A DNA stretch of 57,813 nucleotides from Mycobacteroides sp. CBMA 271 (GCF_009729205.1 NZ_VTHB01000010.1:1-57813); one strand, 5' to 3'; shown: positions 37,593-46,599, counted from the stretch's first letter. The notes: generated from the letters alone by a model not told the origin. Numbers and translations: made by a program.

Positions 37593-40283
37593 TCAGCCAG
37601 CCGCAAGCGCCTGTCGCGCATACGCTCTCACATCGGCATCGCCGTCCTGCAGCGCACCGGTAAGCGCCTCGCGAACCGCGGGCTCGGTCGACACCCATTG
37701 GCTCATGCTCAAGACCGCCGCCTTGCGCACGTCCAGGTGTGGATCGGCCAACGCGTGCGACAGTGCCGGGACGGCCTGCGCCGAATGCGCTCCGGCCATG
37801 GCGCGCACCGCGCCTTGCCGAATCTGCCAGGCCGGTGCCGCCAACGCCTCCTTGACGGCACCGAGGATCCGGTCATCGACACCCAACGCGCCGACAGCCG
37901 TCAGCGCCGCGGCCCGCACCAGCGGATCGCGATCGCCCACCAGTGCCCGCACCGTCTCGGCACCGGCGGACAGCTTCGCCAGCCCGTTGGCGACGGCAAT
38001 TCGCACCTCGCGGTTGTCGTCCTCCGCGGCGGTGGCAATCGACACCGCATCGTCCACCGACACCAGGGCGCGGACCGCGTCGATCCGGACCCGGTGGTCG
38101 AGGTCGCGCAAGGCCTCGACATAGGCGGCCGGATCCCCGACGCGCCGAGCACTGGCCACATACAGGGAGGTACCGCGCACCAACGGGTCAGACGCGCCAA
38201 CATGATCTCGGATCGCAGCCGGGTTCACAAGCACTTCGACGAGCTCGCGTACCCCGTCGGCGGCGGTGCGGCGTACCGCGGAATCGCTGTCCCCCAATGC
38301 ATTCAGCAGTGCAGGTTCGTAACCCTCCGGGGTGTGCTCGGTCAGCGCCGCAATCGCGGTGCGGCGTACACCGGGGTCCTCGTCAGCGAGGTATTGCGCC
38401 AAATCCTCGACGGTGGGCGCCTCCGAAGACAGCACTGCCAGCACCGCAGCGATCCGCGGCGACGGGGGTTGCTCGACCTCCGCGGGGATGACACCCGAGA
38501 TCCGCGCGGCCGGAGCCTTTCCGCCGTGCAGTTCGGGTTGGTGCACCGCGATCGGAGCGGACTCCCCCGACGGCAGGTCGTCGAGACCCGGCACCGGGAC
38601 GAAATAAGGCGCGACAGGCCGTTTGATGAAATCCATACCGCCGTCGGCGCTCTTACTCAGGTTCAGGTGGTATCGCCAGTTCACATCGTCGCGATCCGGC
38701 AGGTCGGCCCTGTCGTGGTACAGACCCCACCGCGATTCGGTGCGGGTCAGTGATGAGCGCGCCGCCATCTCGGCGCAGTCCCTGATGAACGACACCTCCG
38801 CCGCACGCATCAGCTCATGCGGGGTCCGTGCGCCTATCCCGGCCACCTCATCGGCCATCCGCTCGAATGTCTGAACGGCCAGCGAGAGTTTGGCCGCCGT
38901 CTTGGGAGGGGCCACGTAGTCGTTGACGAAGCGGCGCAGCTTGTACTCGACCTGCGGCTGCGGCGGACCATCCGGATGCCGCAGCGGGCGGTAGATGAGC
39001 TCGTGCGCCTCCTTGAGCTGGTCGACGGGAAGATCCGGCGGTACAGGAGTTTTCGATAGCGTGGTGGCGGCGTGCTCGCCCGCCAGATCGCCGTACACAA
39101 AGGCGCCGATCATGTAATTGTGCGGCACGCATGCTAAGTCGCCTGCGGCGTACAGACCCGGCACCGTGGTGCGGGCATGCTCGTCAACCCATACTCCCGA
39201 TGCGGAATGACCACTGCACAAACCGATCTCCGAGATATGCATCTCGATGTCGTGCGTGCGGTAGTCGTGTCCGCGGTTGGCATGGAAGGTGCCGCGGGTG
39301 GGACGTTCGGTGGTGTGCAGGATGTTCTCCAGCGCCGACAACGTCTCATCCGGCAGGTGGCTCACCTTGAGGTAGATGGGACCGCGCGCGGACTCGATCT
39401 CGTTCTTAACCTCCGACATCATCTGGCCGGACCAGTAGTCGGAGTCGACGAAACGCTCGCCCTGTGCGTTCACCTGGTAGCCGCCGAACGGGTTGGCCAC
39501 ATAGGCGCACGCAGGTCCGTTGTAGTCCTTGATGAGCGGGTTAATCTGGAAGCACTCGATCCCCGACAGCTCGGCACCCGCGTGGTATGCCATCGCGTAC
39601 CCGTCCCCCGCGTTGGTCGGATTCTCGTAGGTGCCATACAGATAACCTGATGCCGGCAGGCCCAAGCGCCCACATGGTCCGGTCGCGAGAATTACCGCCT
39701 TGGCGGCGACGGTGACGAATTCTCCGGTGCGGGTGTTAAAGCCCGCGGCGCCCACCGCCCGGCCGTCATCGGTGAGAATCCGCACCGGCATGACGCGGTT
39801 CTCGATGCGAATCTTCTCGCGCATCGACTTCTGCCGCAGCACGCGGTACAGCGCCTTCTTGACGTCCTTACCCTCGGGCATGGGCAGCACGTAGGAGCCC
39901 GATCGGTGCACCCGCCGCACCGCGTATTCGCCGTGCTCGTCCTTCTCGAATTTGACGCCGTAGCGTTCGAGGCGTTGCACCATAGCGAAACCACGTGTCG
40001 CCGTTTGATACACGGTGCGCTGGTTCACGATCCCATCGTTGGCCCGCGTGATCTCGGCGACGTAGTCCTCCGGTTCGGCCTTGCCGGGGATGACGGCGTT
40101 GTTGACACCATCCATGCCCATCGCGAGGGCGCCGGAATGCCGCACATGCGCCTTCTCCAGCAGGATTACCTGCGCGCCGTTTTCGGCCGCCGTCAACGCC
40201 GCCATCGTGCCCGCGGTTCCGCCGCCGATCACCAGCACGTCGCAGTCGAGCCGGATGGCACTGTCCAGTTCAGGGATGTCCAC
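37593..40283 (-). CDS. AprA/fumarate-reductase-like flavoprotein fused to HEAT repeats
   Basis: An 896-residue fusion. Residues 1-590 are an FAD-binding succinate dehydrogenase/fumarate reductase-type flavoprotein: VIGGGTAGTMAAL binds FAD, RHSGALAMGMDGVN, LATGPCGRLGLPASGYLYGT and GLYAAGDLACVPHN follow in family order. The form with GLCSGHSASGVWVD and the WGLYHDRADLPDRDD segment resembles the APS-reductase alpha (AprA) side of the family. After a Pro-rich linker, residues 635-896 carry nine HEAT-like repeats with the DxDxxVRxxA pattern. It starts at GTG 40283, overlapping the ATPase stop by 1 nt, and is last in the six-gene operon with a 2x[4Fe-4S] ferredoxin, its likely electron partner. The substrate is unknown. 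Confidence 0.85.
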   Translation of the reverse strand: MDIPELDSAIRLDCDVLVIGGGTAGTMAALTAAENGAQVILLEKAHVRHSGALAMGMDGVNNAVIPGKAEPEDYVAEITRANDGIVNQRTVYQTATRGFAMVQRLERYGVKFEKDEHGEYAVRRVHRSGSYVLPMPEGKDVKKALYRVLRQKSMREKIRIENRVMPVRILTDDGRAVGAAGFNTRTGEFVTVAAKAVILATGPCGRLGLPASGYLYGTYENPTNAGDGYAMAYHAGAELSGIECFQINPLIKDYNGPACAYVANPFGGYQVNAQGERFVDSDYWSGQMMSEVKNEIESARGPIYLKVSHLPDETLSALENILHTTERPTRGTFHANRGHDYRTHDIEMHISEIGLCSGHSASGVWVDEHARTTVPGLYAAGDLACVPHNYMIGAFVYGDLAGEHAATTLSKTPVPPDLPVDQLKEAHELIYRPLRHPDGPPQPQVEYKLRRFVNDYVAPPKTAAKLSLAVQTFERMADEVAGIGARTPHELMRAAEVSFIRDCAEMAARSSLTRTESRWGLYHDRADLPDRDDVNWRYHLNLSKSADGGMDFIKRPVAPYFVPVPGLDDLPSGESAPIAVHQPELHGGKAPAARISGVIPAEVEQPPSPRIAAVLAVLSSEAPTVEDLAQYLADEDPGVRRTAIAALTEHTPEGYEPALLNALGDSDSAVRRTAADGVRELVEVLVNPAAIRDHVGASDPLVRGTSLYVASARRVGDPAAYVEALRDLDHRVRIDAVRALVSVDDAVSIATAAEDDNREVRIAVANGLAKLSAGAETVRALVGDRDPLVRAAALTAVGALGVDDRILGAVKEALAAPAWQIRQGAVRAMAGAHSAQAVPALSHALADPHLDVRKAAVLSMSQWVSTEPAVREALTGALQDGDADVRAYARQALAAG

Positions 40284-41062
40284 TATGCAGCAATCTCCGT
40301 ATGATTCAGCGCAGCAAGGATTTCGGCGCGCAGCGCGCTGCGATCGACATCAGCCTCGCGGGGGTTGGCAACATCCAAGAGTGCGCGCAGCGGCTGACCG
40401 GCCCTACCCAGCACGGCGATTCGGTCGCCCAGCAGCAGCGCCTCGTCGACATCGTGGGTCACGAACACCACCGTGGTGGGATGGCTGCGCCAGGTGTCGA
40501 TGAGTAGGCGTTGCATACTGGCGCGAGTCTGCGCATCGAGCGCGCCAAACGGCTCGTCCATCATGACCGCCCGAGGCGCACCTGACAGTCCGCGGGCCAG
40601 CTGGACACGCTGGCGCATACCGCCCGAGAGGCTCTTGGGCAGGTAATCCTCGAAGCCGGTGAGACCCACATCGTCGATCCAGGCTTGTGCCGCCGCACGC
40701 CGTTTCGCACGAGGAACCCCGCCCAGCCTGAGCGCCAGCTCGATGTTTGATTGTACTGTGCGCCAAGGTAACAGCGCATTTTCCTGGAACACCATGGCCC
40801 GGTCCCTGGAGGTCGTGACGACCCGCTCGCCGTCGGCGTGGATGGTGCCCGAGTCCGGCGGGAGGAGACCAGCAAGGGCGCGCAGCACGGTGGACTTGCC
40901 ACAGCCGGACGGTCCGGTGAGCACCAGGATCTCGGCGGGACGCACTGTGAGGCTGAGACGGTCGACCACGGTGCGACCGTCATAGCCCAGAGTGACCCCG
41001 TCGAGAACCAATTGAGAAGGCCTCACGACCTGTGTTGAATACTCCTCGCCCAAGTGGATCAT
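40283..41062 (-). CDS. ABC transporter ATPase (SsuB/TauB-like)
   Basis: A 259-residue nucleotide-binding subunit of the nitrate/sulfonate/taurine importer class: TGPSGCGKST (Walker A), MVFQENALLPWRTV (Q-loop), LSGGMRQRVQLARGL (signature), MMDEPFGALD (Walker B) and FVTHDVDEAL (H-loop). The ATG at 41062 lies in an ATGA overlap with the permease; a longer upstream reading is a shadow of the permease gene. It powers the importer encoded by the two preceding genes. Confidence 0.93.
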   Translation of the reverse strand: MIHLGEEYSTQVVRPSQLVLDGVTLGYDGRTVVDRLSLTVRPAEILVLTGPSGCGKSTVLRALAGLLPPDSGTIHADGERVVTTSRDRAMVFQENALLPWRTVQSNIELALRLGGVPRAKRRAAAQAWIDDVGLTGFEDYLPKSLSGGMRQRVQLARGLSGAPRAVMMDEPFGALDAQTRASMQRLLIDTWRSHPTTVVFVTHDVDEALLLGDRIAVLGRAGQPLRALLDVANPREADVDRSALRAEILAALNHTEIAA

Positions 41063-41931
41063 CGCCGCTCCTCGGCACGGGGCAGCCACCGTGTCGCCCT
41101 GCGCCCCACCAACTCCACCGCGGCGGAGGTCAGGAAACCGAGCACACCGATGGTGATGATGCCGACAAAGACGTCCGGGTAGGCCAACACGGTGTACGAC
41201 TGCCAGGTGCGGTAACCGACCCCCAAACGGCCAGAGATCATTTCGGCGGAGATCACGCATATCCAGGCGACGCCGATGCCGACGGACAGCCCACCGAATA
41301 CCCCGGGCAGGCTGCCCGGCAACACCACCCGCACGAGCACATCCCAGCGGCCGCCGCCGAGGGTGCGAACCGATTCCTCCCACAGTGTCGGCAGCGCACG
41401 CACCGCATGCCGCGTGCTGACCATGATCGGGAAGTACGCCGCCAGGAAGGTGATGAACACGATCCCGGCCTCATCGTTGGGAAACAGCAGGATGGCTACC
41501 GGCACAATCGCTATCGCGGGGATCGGGCGGGCCAGTTCGGTGAGCGGTCCGAAGATGTTGGCGAACAGCGGTGACCGTCCCAGCCAGATGCCGGTGATCA
41601 CACCCAGCACTGCGGCGAGGCCGAACCCGGTGAGAATCCGGATCGTGGACTGCCCCAAGTCCAACCAGTACTGTTCGGTACCAATGCGCTTGGCGAGCGC
41701 CGAGACAATCTCGGTAACCGTCGGGAGCGTGTCGAACCGCAGCCCGAACCGCACCTTGTTGACCGTCAACAGCTGCCACAGCAGCACGGCGATGGCCACC
41801 GATGTCGCCCGGGTCCCCCAGGCGACATACCTCGAACCCTGTCGCCGGGGTGTCGGGGCCGCAGTCTCCTCGCCGGTGACCGCTACCGCGACTATCCGGG
41901 GCCTCGATTCCAGGATGGGCAGGCTGCTCAC
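41059..41931 (-). CDS. ABC transporter permease (SsuC/TauC-like)
   Basis: A 290-residue membrane subunit with about six hydrophobic helices. ELARPIPAIAIVPVAILLFPND and the EAA-loop stretch VRTLGGGRWDVLVRVVLPGSLPGVFGG (landmarks SVRTLGG and VLPGSLPG) are typical of nitrate/sulfonate/taurine permeases. It starts at GTG 41931, overlapping the lipoprotein stop by 4 nt, and pairs with the ATPase immediately downstream. Confidence 0.92.
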   Translation of the reverse strand: MSSLPILESRPRIVAVAVTGEETAAPTPRRQGSRYVAWGTRATSVAIAVLLWQLLTVNKVRFGLRFDTLPTVTEIVSALAKRIGTEQYWLDLGQSTIRILTGFGLAAVLGVITGIWLGRSPLFANIFGPLTELARPIPAIAIVPVAILLFPNDEAGIVFITFLAAYFPIMVSTRHAVRALPTLWEESVRTLGGGRWDVLVRVVLPGSLPGVFGGLSVGIGVAWICVISAEMISGRLGVGYRTWQSYTVLAYPDVFVGIITIGVLGFLTSAAVELVGRRATRWLPRAEERR

Positions 41932-43316
41932 GCCGCCGCCGCCAACGCATGCAGGTAATCCAGCGGCGCGGCACCGGGGTGGGCGGCGATGTAGCGGGTG
42001 GCGCCCGTACTAGTCGTAAACGGGTGCAACCCGGTCGAATCCCGGACCCACCACGCGTGGTCGGCGAACCACCGGGTGCCCAGATCGGTATCCGCGACGT
42101 AAGCGGCGCGGATCTTCTGGCCCGCGGCGTTGGCCGCGTTCACGGCCTTGAGCAGCTCCGTGGGGTTGGCGAGCACCCGGGTGGAGTCCTTGCCGTCGAA
42201 CCAGATCTCGGCCGCCAGCGCCGGGTCCGGGGCATTGAGTACCAGCGGGTTGACCTTGGCGGCCAGTTCCGTGTCGTAGCTCTTGGTTCGCGCCGCATAC
42301 GCCTGGCGCAGCGGACCGTCCTGCACGAACTCGCCGATGTTGAGCTCCGCGAAGTCCCCAATCGATTTCAGATACGGCACATCGCTTCTGAACGCCTCGA
42401 TGAGCGAGGGCTTGAGGGTGGTATCGAACGAGGTGCCGCCCGGCCCGTTGTAGAGGTATACGACCTCCTGCGGCAGACCGCTGCCCTCGGCCACAATGCG
42501 CGCCGCTTCGAGTGACTTCTCGTGGATGAAATCGGTGGCGTCGAGTTGAGCCTGCAGGAAGGCATCGAGCACCTCCGGATGCTGCTTGGCATAGTCGCGG
42601 CGGACCACCACACCGTGGAAGGTTGGAACATTCAGCTCTGCACCGTCGTAGAGCAACTTGGCCTTGTTCTGGAAGACCAGCAGACCCGGCCAGGCCACGA
42701 ACTGCGACAGTGCCTGCACCTGACCAGATTCCAACGCGGAGGCCCCGACCTGCGGCTGCTGGTTGAGTACCTCGACGTCCTTGGTGGGGTCCAGACCGTC
42801 GTTGCGCAGTGCCCGCACCAACGTGCCGTGCCCAGCGGAGCCCACGCTGGCCGACACTTTCTTGTCCTTCAGCTCGGGCAGCGTGGTGATGGCCGAATTG
42901 GGCGGCACCACAACCATGTTGAGCGCACCTTTGGCGTTGTATCCGGTGATCGACACCAGCTCGGTGCGGGCCTTCTCATTGGCCTGCGTCTTGGACCCGT
43001 TGATCAGCAGCGGGTAGTCGCCCATCGAGCCGATGTCGATCTTCTCGGCGAGCATCTGCGCGGTGATCGGCGCACCGGTGTCGTAGTCCTGCCATTGCAC
43101 GGTGTATTTGGTTCCGGTGCGAGAGGTGGCCTCGGCGAGCCGCTTCTCCAGGTAGCCCTGGGCGCGCAGCAGCGTGCCGGCGGTCACCGTGTTGATGGTC
43201 TTCGACTGATATCCGACGACGACGGTCAACTCGTTGGCCGAGCCAGATCCTGAATCCAGCGAGCATGCAGTGGCCAGGACAAGGGTAAGGGCGACAAGCA
43301 GGGCTGTTCTCTTCAT
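41928..43316 (-). CDS. Substrate-binding lipoprotein (SsuA/NMT1-like) with long C-terminal extension
   Basis: A 462-residue exported binding protein. The signal peptide ends in the lipobox LATAC, so it is membrane-anchored outside. Residues 30-330 look like the SsuA/TauA/NMT1 fold (VVGYQSKTINT, EKIDIGSMGDYPLLI, SVGSAGHGTLVRAL, VVVRRDYAKQHPEVLDAFL). About 130 further residues follow, much longer than ordinary SsuA proteins of roughly 320; they include KIRAAYVADTDLG and HAWWVRD and are unassigned. It lies 12 nt after the ferredoxin gene. The ligand may be a sulfonate-like or other small anion. Confidence 0.87.
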   Translation of the reverse strand: MKRTALLVALTLVLATACSLDSGSGSANELTVVVGYQSKTINTVTAGTLLRAQGYLEKRLAEATSRTGTKYTVQWQDYDTGAPITAQMLAEKIDIGSMGDYPLLINGSKTQANEKARTELVSITGYNAKGALNMVVVPPNSAITTLPELKDKKVSASVGSAGHGTLVRALRNDGLDPTKDVEVLNQQPQVGASALESGQVQALSQFVAWPGLLVFQNKAKLLYDGAELNVPTFHGVVVRRDYAKQHPEVLDAFLQAQLDATDFIHEKSLEAARIVAEGSGLPQEVVYLYNGPGGTSFDTTLKPSLIEAFRSDVPYLKSIGDFAELNIGEFVQDGPLRQAYAARTKSYDTELAAKVNPLVLNAPDPALAAEIWFDGKDSTRVLANPTELLKAVNAANAAGQKIRAAYVADTDLGTRWFADHAWWVRDSTGLHPFTTSTGATRYIAAHPGAAPLDYLHALAAAA

Positions 43317-43328
43317 GAGCGTCCTGAC

Positions 43329-43556
43329 TTAACGGAGGAGGTAAGGCATGTTGACGGTGACAGCACCGGTAGGACACCGGGCCGCGCAGGGCCCGCAGTA
43401 CCAGCACTCGTCAACGTGCATAAAGGCCTTGCCGTTTTCTGGGTTGATCGCCAGCGAATCAAGCGGACAGATGTCCACGCACAATGTGCAGCCCTCGATG
43501 CACAGCGATTCGTCGATGGTGACCGGAACGTCGATCCGATTGTTGACCAATGCCAT
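43329..43556 (-). CDS. 2x[4Fe-4S] ferredoxin, AprB-like
   Basis: A 75-residue ferredoxin with two iron-sulfur motifs: CIEGCTLCVDICP near residue 19 and CWYCGPCAARCP near residue 52. The first has an extra residue between Cys 1 and Cys 2, and the protein resembles the N-terminal core of APS reductase beta (AprB) rather than a classical 7Fe ferredoxin. It is placed between the GntR regulator (8 nt) and the binding-protein gene (12 nt), and probably passes electrons to or from the flavoprotein at the end of the operon. Confidence 0.92.
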   Translation of the reverse strand: MALVNNRIDVPVTIDESLCIEGCTLCVDICPLDSLAINPENGKAFMHVDECWYCGPCAARCPTGAVTVNMPYLLR

Positions 43557-43564
43557 AAGAGTCC

Positions 43565-44308
43565 TCAGGTATCCCTTAATAGATTGCTGCGCAATGTGAT
43601 TCGATCTCCGCGCATCCGGATGTATTCGAGGTCGACGGGGGTCCCGTCATCGAGATGAGTCAGCCGCTCCAGCAGTAGCAACGGGGCGCTATCTGGCACC
43701 TGTAGCGTGGCGGCCGAATGTGAGTCCGCGGCAACGGCTTCCAGCGCCAAGCTGGCCGATCCAAGCCGCCGCCCGGTCACCTGTTCGATCAACGCGAAGA
43801 TGTCATTGGTCTCCAGCTGGTGCTCAAGCACCGCCGCGCCGACGTCGGGCGTCAGGTAGGTCTTGTCGAGGCTGAGCGGCAGATCGCCGAGGTAGCGCAG
43901 CCGCTCGATGAAGAAGACATGCGAGCCGGCACCGAGACGGAGCCGATGCGCGACCGCGGGCGGGGCGTTCACTTCCTGGATGACGCGGACCTCGTTGTGG
44001 ACCTCGCCGTATCCCTTGAATGTCTCCTTGAGTCCGAGCAGCGCGTCCAGGCCGTGCTCGTATTTGCGCAACGCGACGTGGGTGCCGGTGCGAGGGCCAC
44101 GCTCGATCAGTCCCTCCTCCTTGAGGGTGGTGAGCGCCTCGCGGACGGTGTTGCGGGATACGAAGAACTCTGCGGCCAGTTCCTGCTCGCTCGGTAGACC
44201 ACCGTCGGCGTATCCCCCGGCGTGAATCTGGTGGCGCAGCACGTCCGCGACCAGCCGCGCCTGATCGGCGCGTGGCCGGCGCAATGGCGTGGGCTCGACA
44301 GCAGCCAC
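43565..44308 (-). CDS. GntR/HutC-family (UTRA) regulator
   Basis: A 247-residue regulator: winged helix at about residues 15-80 (LPSEQELAAEFFVSRNTVREAL) and a UTRA effector domain (FIERLRYLGDLPLSLDKTYL, LLLLERLTHLDDGTPVDLEYIRM). Start is GTG 44308 with AGGAGG 5 nt upstream. It is the first gene of the ferredoxin-ABC-flavoprotein operon, so it probably regulates its own operon in response to the transported substrate or a product. Confidence 0.92.
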   Translation of the reverse strand: MAAVEPTPLRRPRADQARLVADVLRHQIHAGGYADGGLPSEQELAAEFFVSRNTVREALTTLKEEGLIERGPRTGTHVALRKYEHGLDALLGLKETFKGYGEVHNEVRVIQEVNAPPAVAHRLRLGAGSHVFFIERLRYLGDLPLSLDKTYLTPDVGAAVLEHQLETNDIFALIEQVTGRRLGSASLALEAVAADSHSAATLQVPDSAPLLLLERLTHLDDGTPVDLEYIRMRGDRITLRSNLLRDT

Positions 44309-44512
44309 TAGTCCTCCTGACGTGAAACAACCTCGCCAACACGCTAAAGGCCTGCTCAGCGGCTACCCGCTCGGTGAATTCAAACTCTGTCAGGTCTCAT
44401 TCATTGCGCCGGTCGACACCCCGCTCCGACCTGCTGCGAACCATCCGATGAGCACCAATACGCCACCGGCCTGCCGAGGTCGAGATTGGATTCAGGATGA
44501 GTGGAACAACCC

Positions 44513-45382
44513 TCAGAGAATGTCGCGGGCGCGATCCAGAAAGGCGCGCGCCGCGGGGCTGACCGGACCACCGAGACGCCAGGCCAGTGCGAGGCGTCCG
44601 CGTAATGCGGGCCGGATATCCACCGCCACCACGCCATCGCGATGTCGCAGGTACGGCGTAGGCACGACCGCGACACCGAGCCCCTGTTCGACCAGGGCCA
44701 GAAGCGATCGCGGCGAGCTGGCCTCGAAGGCCACGTTCGGGGCGAGGCCCGCTCCTCGGCACGAGGTTTCCAAGATGGATCTGATGCCACTGCCATTCGG
44801 CAAGGAAATCAACGTGCGTTCACACAGCACGTCCAGCGTGACCGTCCGCCGTTTCGCCAGTGGATCGCTGGTCGCGACCGCCGCCACCAGCGACTGATCA
44901 TCGATGACGCGCAGGCCTAACCCCTCCGGTTCGTCGGCCCCTAGGGCGATGATGGCACCGTCCAGCCGCCCGTCGCGCAGCCCGGCCGTCAGGTCGTCCG
45001 AGGTGGCTTCGGCGAGGGTGATGGTTATCGCGGGGTGGTCGCGGTGGAAAGACGAGAGCAGCCCGGGCAGATCGGCGCCGTGCGATGTGACGGTCCCGAA
45101 TGCGATGTGCCCGCGCAAGAGCCCCCCGATCTCGTCGGCCGCCTCACGAACTCCGTCAACAGCGGCGAGAGCGGCTCGGGCGTAAGGAATTACCGCCTCG
45201 CCCGCGTCGGTAAGCCGGACCTTGCGGCCCGACCGGTCGAACAGTTCCTGCCCCAGTTCGCGTTCGAGGAGCCGAATCTGCGCACTCACCCCCGGTTGGG
45301 CGACATGCAGGGAGGCCGCCGCCTTCGTGAAGCTCGCGGCGTCCGCCACGGCCAGGAGGTACCGGAGCTGATGAATCTCCAT
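44513..45382 (-). CDS. LysR-family transcriptional regulator
   Basis: A 289-residue LysR protein: helix-turn-helix at residues 1-60 (LRYLLAVADAASFTKAAASLHVAQPGVSAQIRLLE, landmarks HQLRYLLAV and QPGVSAQI) and a periplasmic-binding-like effector domain. It is divergent from the FAD monooxygenase gene with only 71 nt between starts, so it most likely activates it. The 204 nt between its stop and the GntR start contain no clear gene or signal. Confidence 0.92.
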   Translation of the reverse strand: MEIHQLRYLLAVADAASFTKAAASLHVAQPGVSAQIRLLERELGQELFDRSGRKVRLTDAGEAVIPYARAALAAVDGVREAADEIGGLLRGHIAFGTVTSHGADLPGLLSSFHRDHPAITITLAEATSDDLTAGLRDGRLDGAIIALGADEPEGLGLRVIDDQSLVAAVATSDPLAKRRTVTLDVLCERTLISLPNGSGIRSILETSCRGAGLAPNVAFEASSPRSLLALVEQGLGVAVVPTPYLRHRDGVVAVDIRPALRGRLALAWRLGGPVSPAARAFLDRARDIL

Positions 45383-45384
45383 AA

Positions 45385-45413
45385 CTATTGATTATAGATC
45401 GATTAACTAATAG
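45385..45413. promoter_or_regulatory. AT-rich divergent region, candidate LysR binding site
   Basis: CTATT-N19-AATAG brackets an AT-rich segment with ATTGAT and ATCGATTAA in otherwise GC-rich DNA, between the LysR and monooxygenase starts. It includes T-N11-A type spacings expected of LysR sites. Confidence 0.45.
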
Positions 45414-45453
45414 ATCTTGGACTTCTGATTCGCCCAGGCCGATGCTGGAAGGC

Positions 45454-46599
45454 ATGAGCGAGAACAAGACATCGATCGTGATTGCCGGAGCCGGTATCGG
45501 AGGTCTGACCGCGGCCCTGACCCTGCATGCCGCGGGGTTCGACGTGGCCGTGCTGGAGAGCGCCCACGAGGTCAAGCCATTGGGCGTCGGCATCAACATG
45601 CTCCCGCACGCCGTCGGCGTGCTCACCGAGCTCGGACTGGGCGATGAACTCTCGCGTATGGGTGTCGCTACTACCGAGATCCGATTCTGCAACAAGCGCG
45701 GCACCGTGCTGTACACCGAACCCCGAGGCCTCGCCGGCGACTACCTGTACCCGCAGATCTCCGTGCACCGTGGCCGGCTGCAACTCATGCTGCTCGATGC
45801 GGTGCGGAAACGCGTTGGCCCACAATCTGTTCAGACAAATAGCAGGGTTTTCGGGTTCGAGCAGGACGCGGCCGGCGTGCGGGTGCGCACCGCGGTCGGC
45901 GATATCGAGGCAGATGTCCTGGTGGGCGCCGAGGGCGTGAACTCGGCGATACGCGCACAGCTGCATCCGGCGGATCCGCTGCGCTGGGCCGGGGTGCGAA
46001 TGTGGCGCGGCGCCGCTGACGTCGGCCCCTTCCTCACCGGCAAGACCATGATCGCCGCCCACGATGACACCGATCACGAGCTCATCGCCTACCCGATCAG
46101 TGACCGCACCGTGAACTGGGTGGCGCTCGCACGCACTGACGCCGCCGGAGACCTACCCGTCGACGCGCAATGGAACGCCCCCGTCTCGGCCGGGGAAGTC
46201 CTGGATCACTTCCCGGGCTGGGATTTTGGCTGGTTGGACATCCCGACCATGATCCGTAGCACCGACCACATCGTTGAATACCCGATGGTGGACCGCGACC
46301 CATTGCCACGCTGGGGCGAGGGGCGGGTCACCCTGCTGGGAGACGCCGCACATCCCATGTATCCGCTGGGCGCCAACGGCGGCTCACAATCCGTCGTGGA
46401 TGCCCATGTGCTGGCGCGCGCACTGTCCGAATCCTCCGGCGATCCGGCACGCGGATTGGCGGACTATGAGTCCCAGCGGATCGAGGCCACCCACGACGTG
46501 GTGCTGGCCAACCGCGCAATGCTGCAGTCCTGGGGCGAGGAATTGTCCGCCGAGCTGGAGCAGGTGGCGCAGTCGTATCGACAGCGTACGAAGGCCTGA
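45454..46599 (+). CDS. FAD-dependent aromatic-ring monooxygenase (salicylate hydroxylase-like)
   Basis: A 381-residue group A flavoprotein hydroxylase. IAGAGIGGLTAAL binds FAD, LVGAEGVNSAIR is the DG-type motif region (here EG), and VTLLGDAAHPMYPLGANGGSQ is the FAD ribityl motif. Relatives hydroxylate salicylate, 3-hydroxybenzoate or similar acids using NAD(P)H and oxygen. I take ATG 45454 as the start; ATG 45442 is close and possible. It is under a divergent LysR regulator. The actual substrate is not shown; salicylate is of interest because the region makes it for mycobactin. Confidence 0.88.
   Translation: MSENKTSIVIAGAGIGGLTAALTLHAAGFDVAVLESAHEVKPLGVGINMLPHAVGVLTELGLGDELSRMGVATTEIRFCNKRGTVLYTEPRGLAGDYLYPQISVHRGRLQLMLLDAVRKRVGPQSVQTNSRVFGFEQDAAGVRVRTAVGDIEADVLVGAEGVNSAIRAQLHPADPLRWAGVRMWRGAADVGPFLTGKTMIAAHDDTDHELIAYPISDRTVNWVALARTDAAGDLPVDAQWNAPVSAGEVLDHFPGWDFGWLDIPTMIRSTDHIVEYPMVDRDPLPRWGEGRVTLLGDAAHPMYPLGANGGSQSVVDAHVLARALSESSGDPARGLADYESQRIEATHDVVLANRAMLQSWGEELSAELEQVAQSYRQRTKA

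Noticed and set aside
44309..44512. Possible small gene between the GntR and LysR genes
   Set aside because: Short open frames exist but none has a ribosome site, family resemblance or clear coding bias; it is treated as intergenic.
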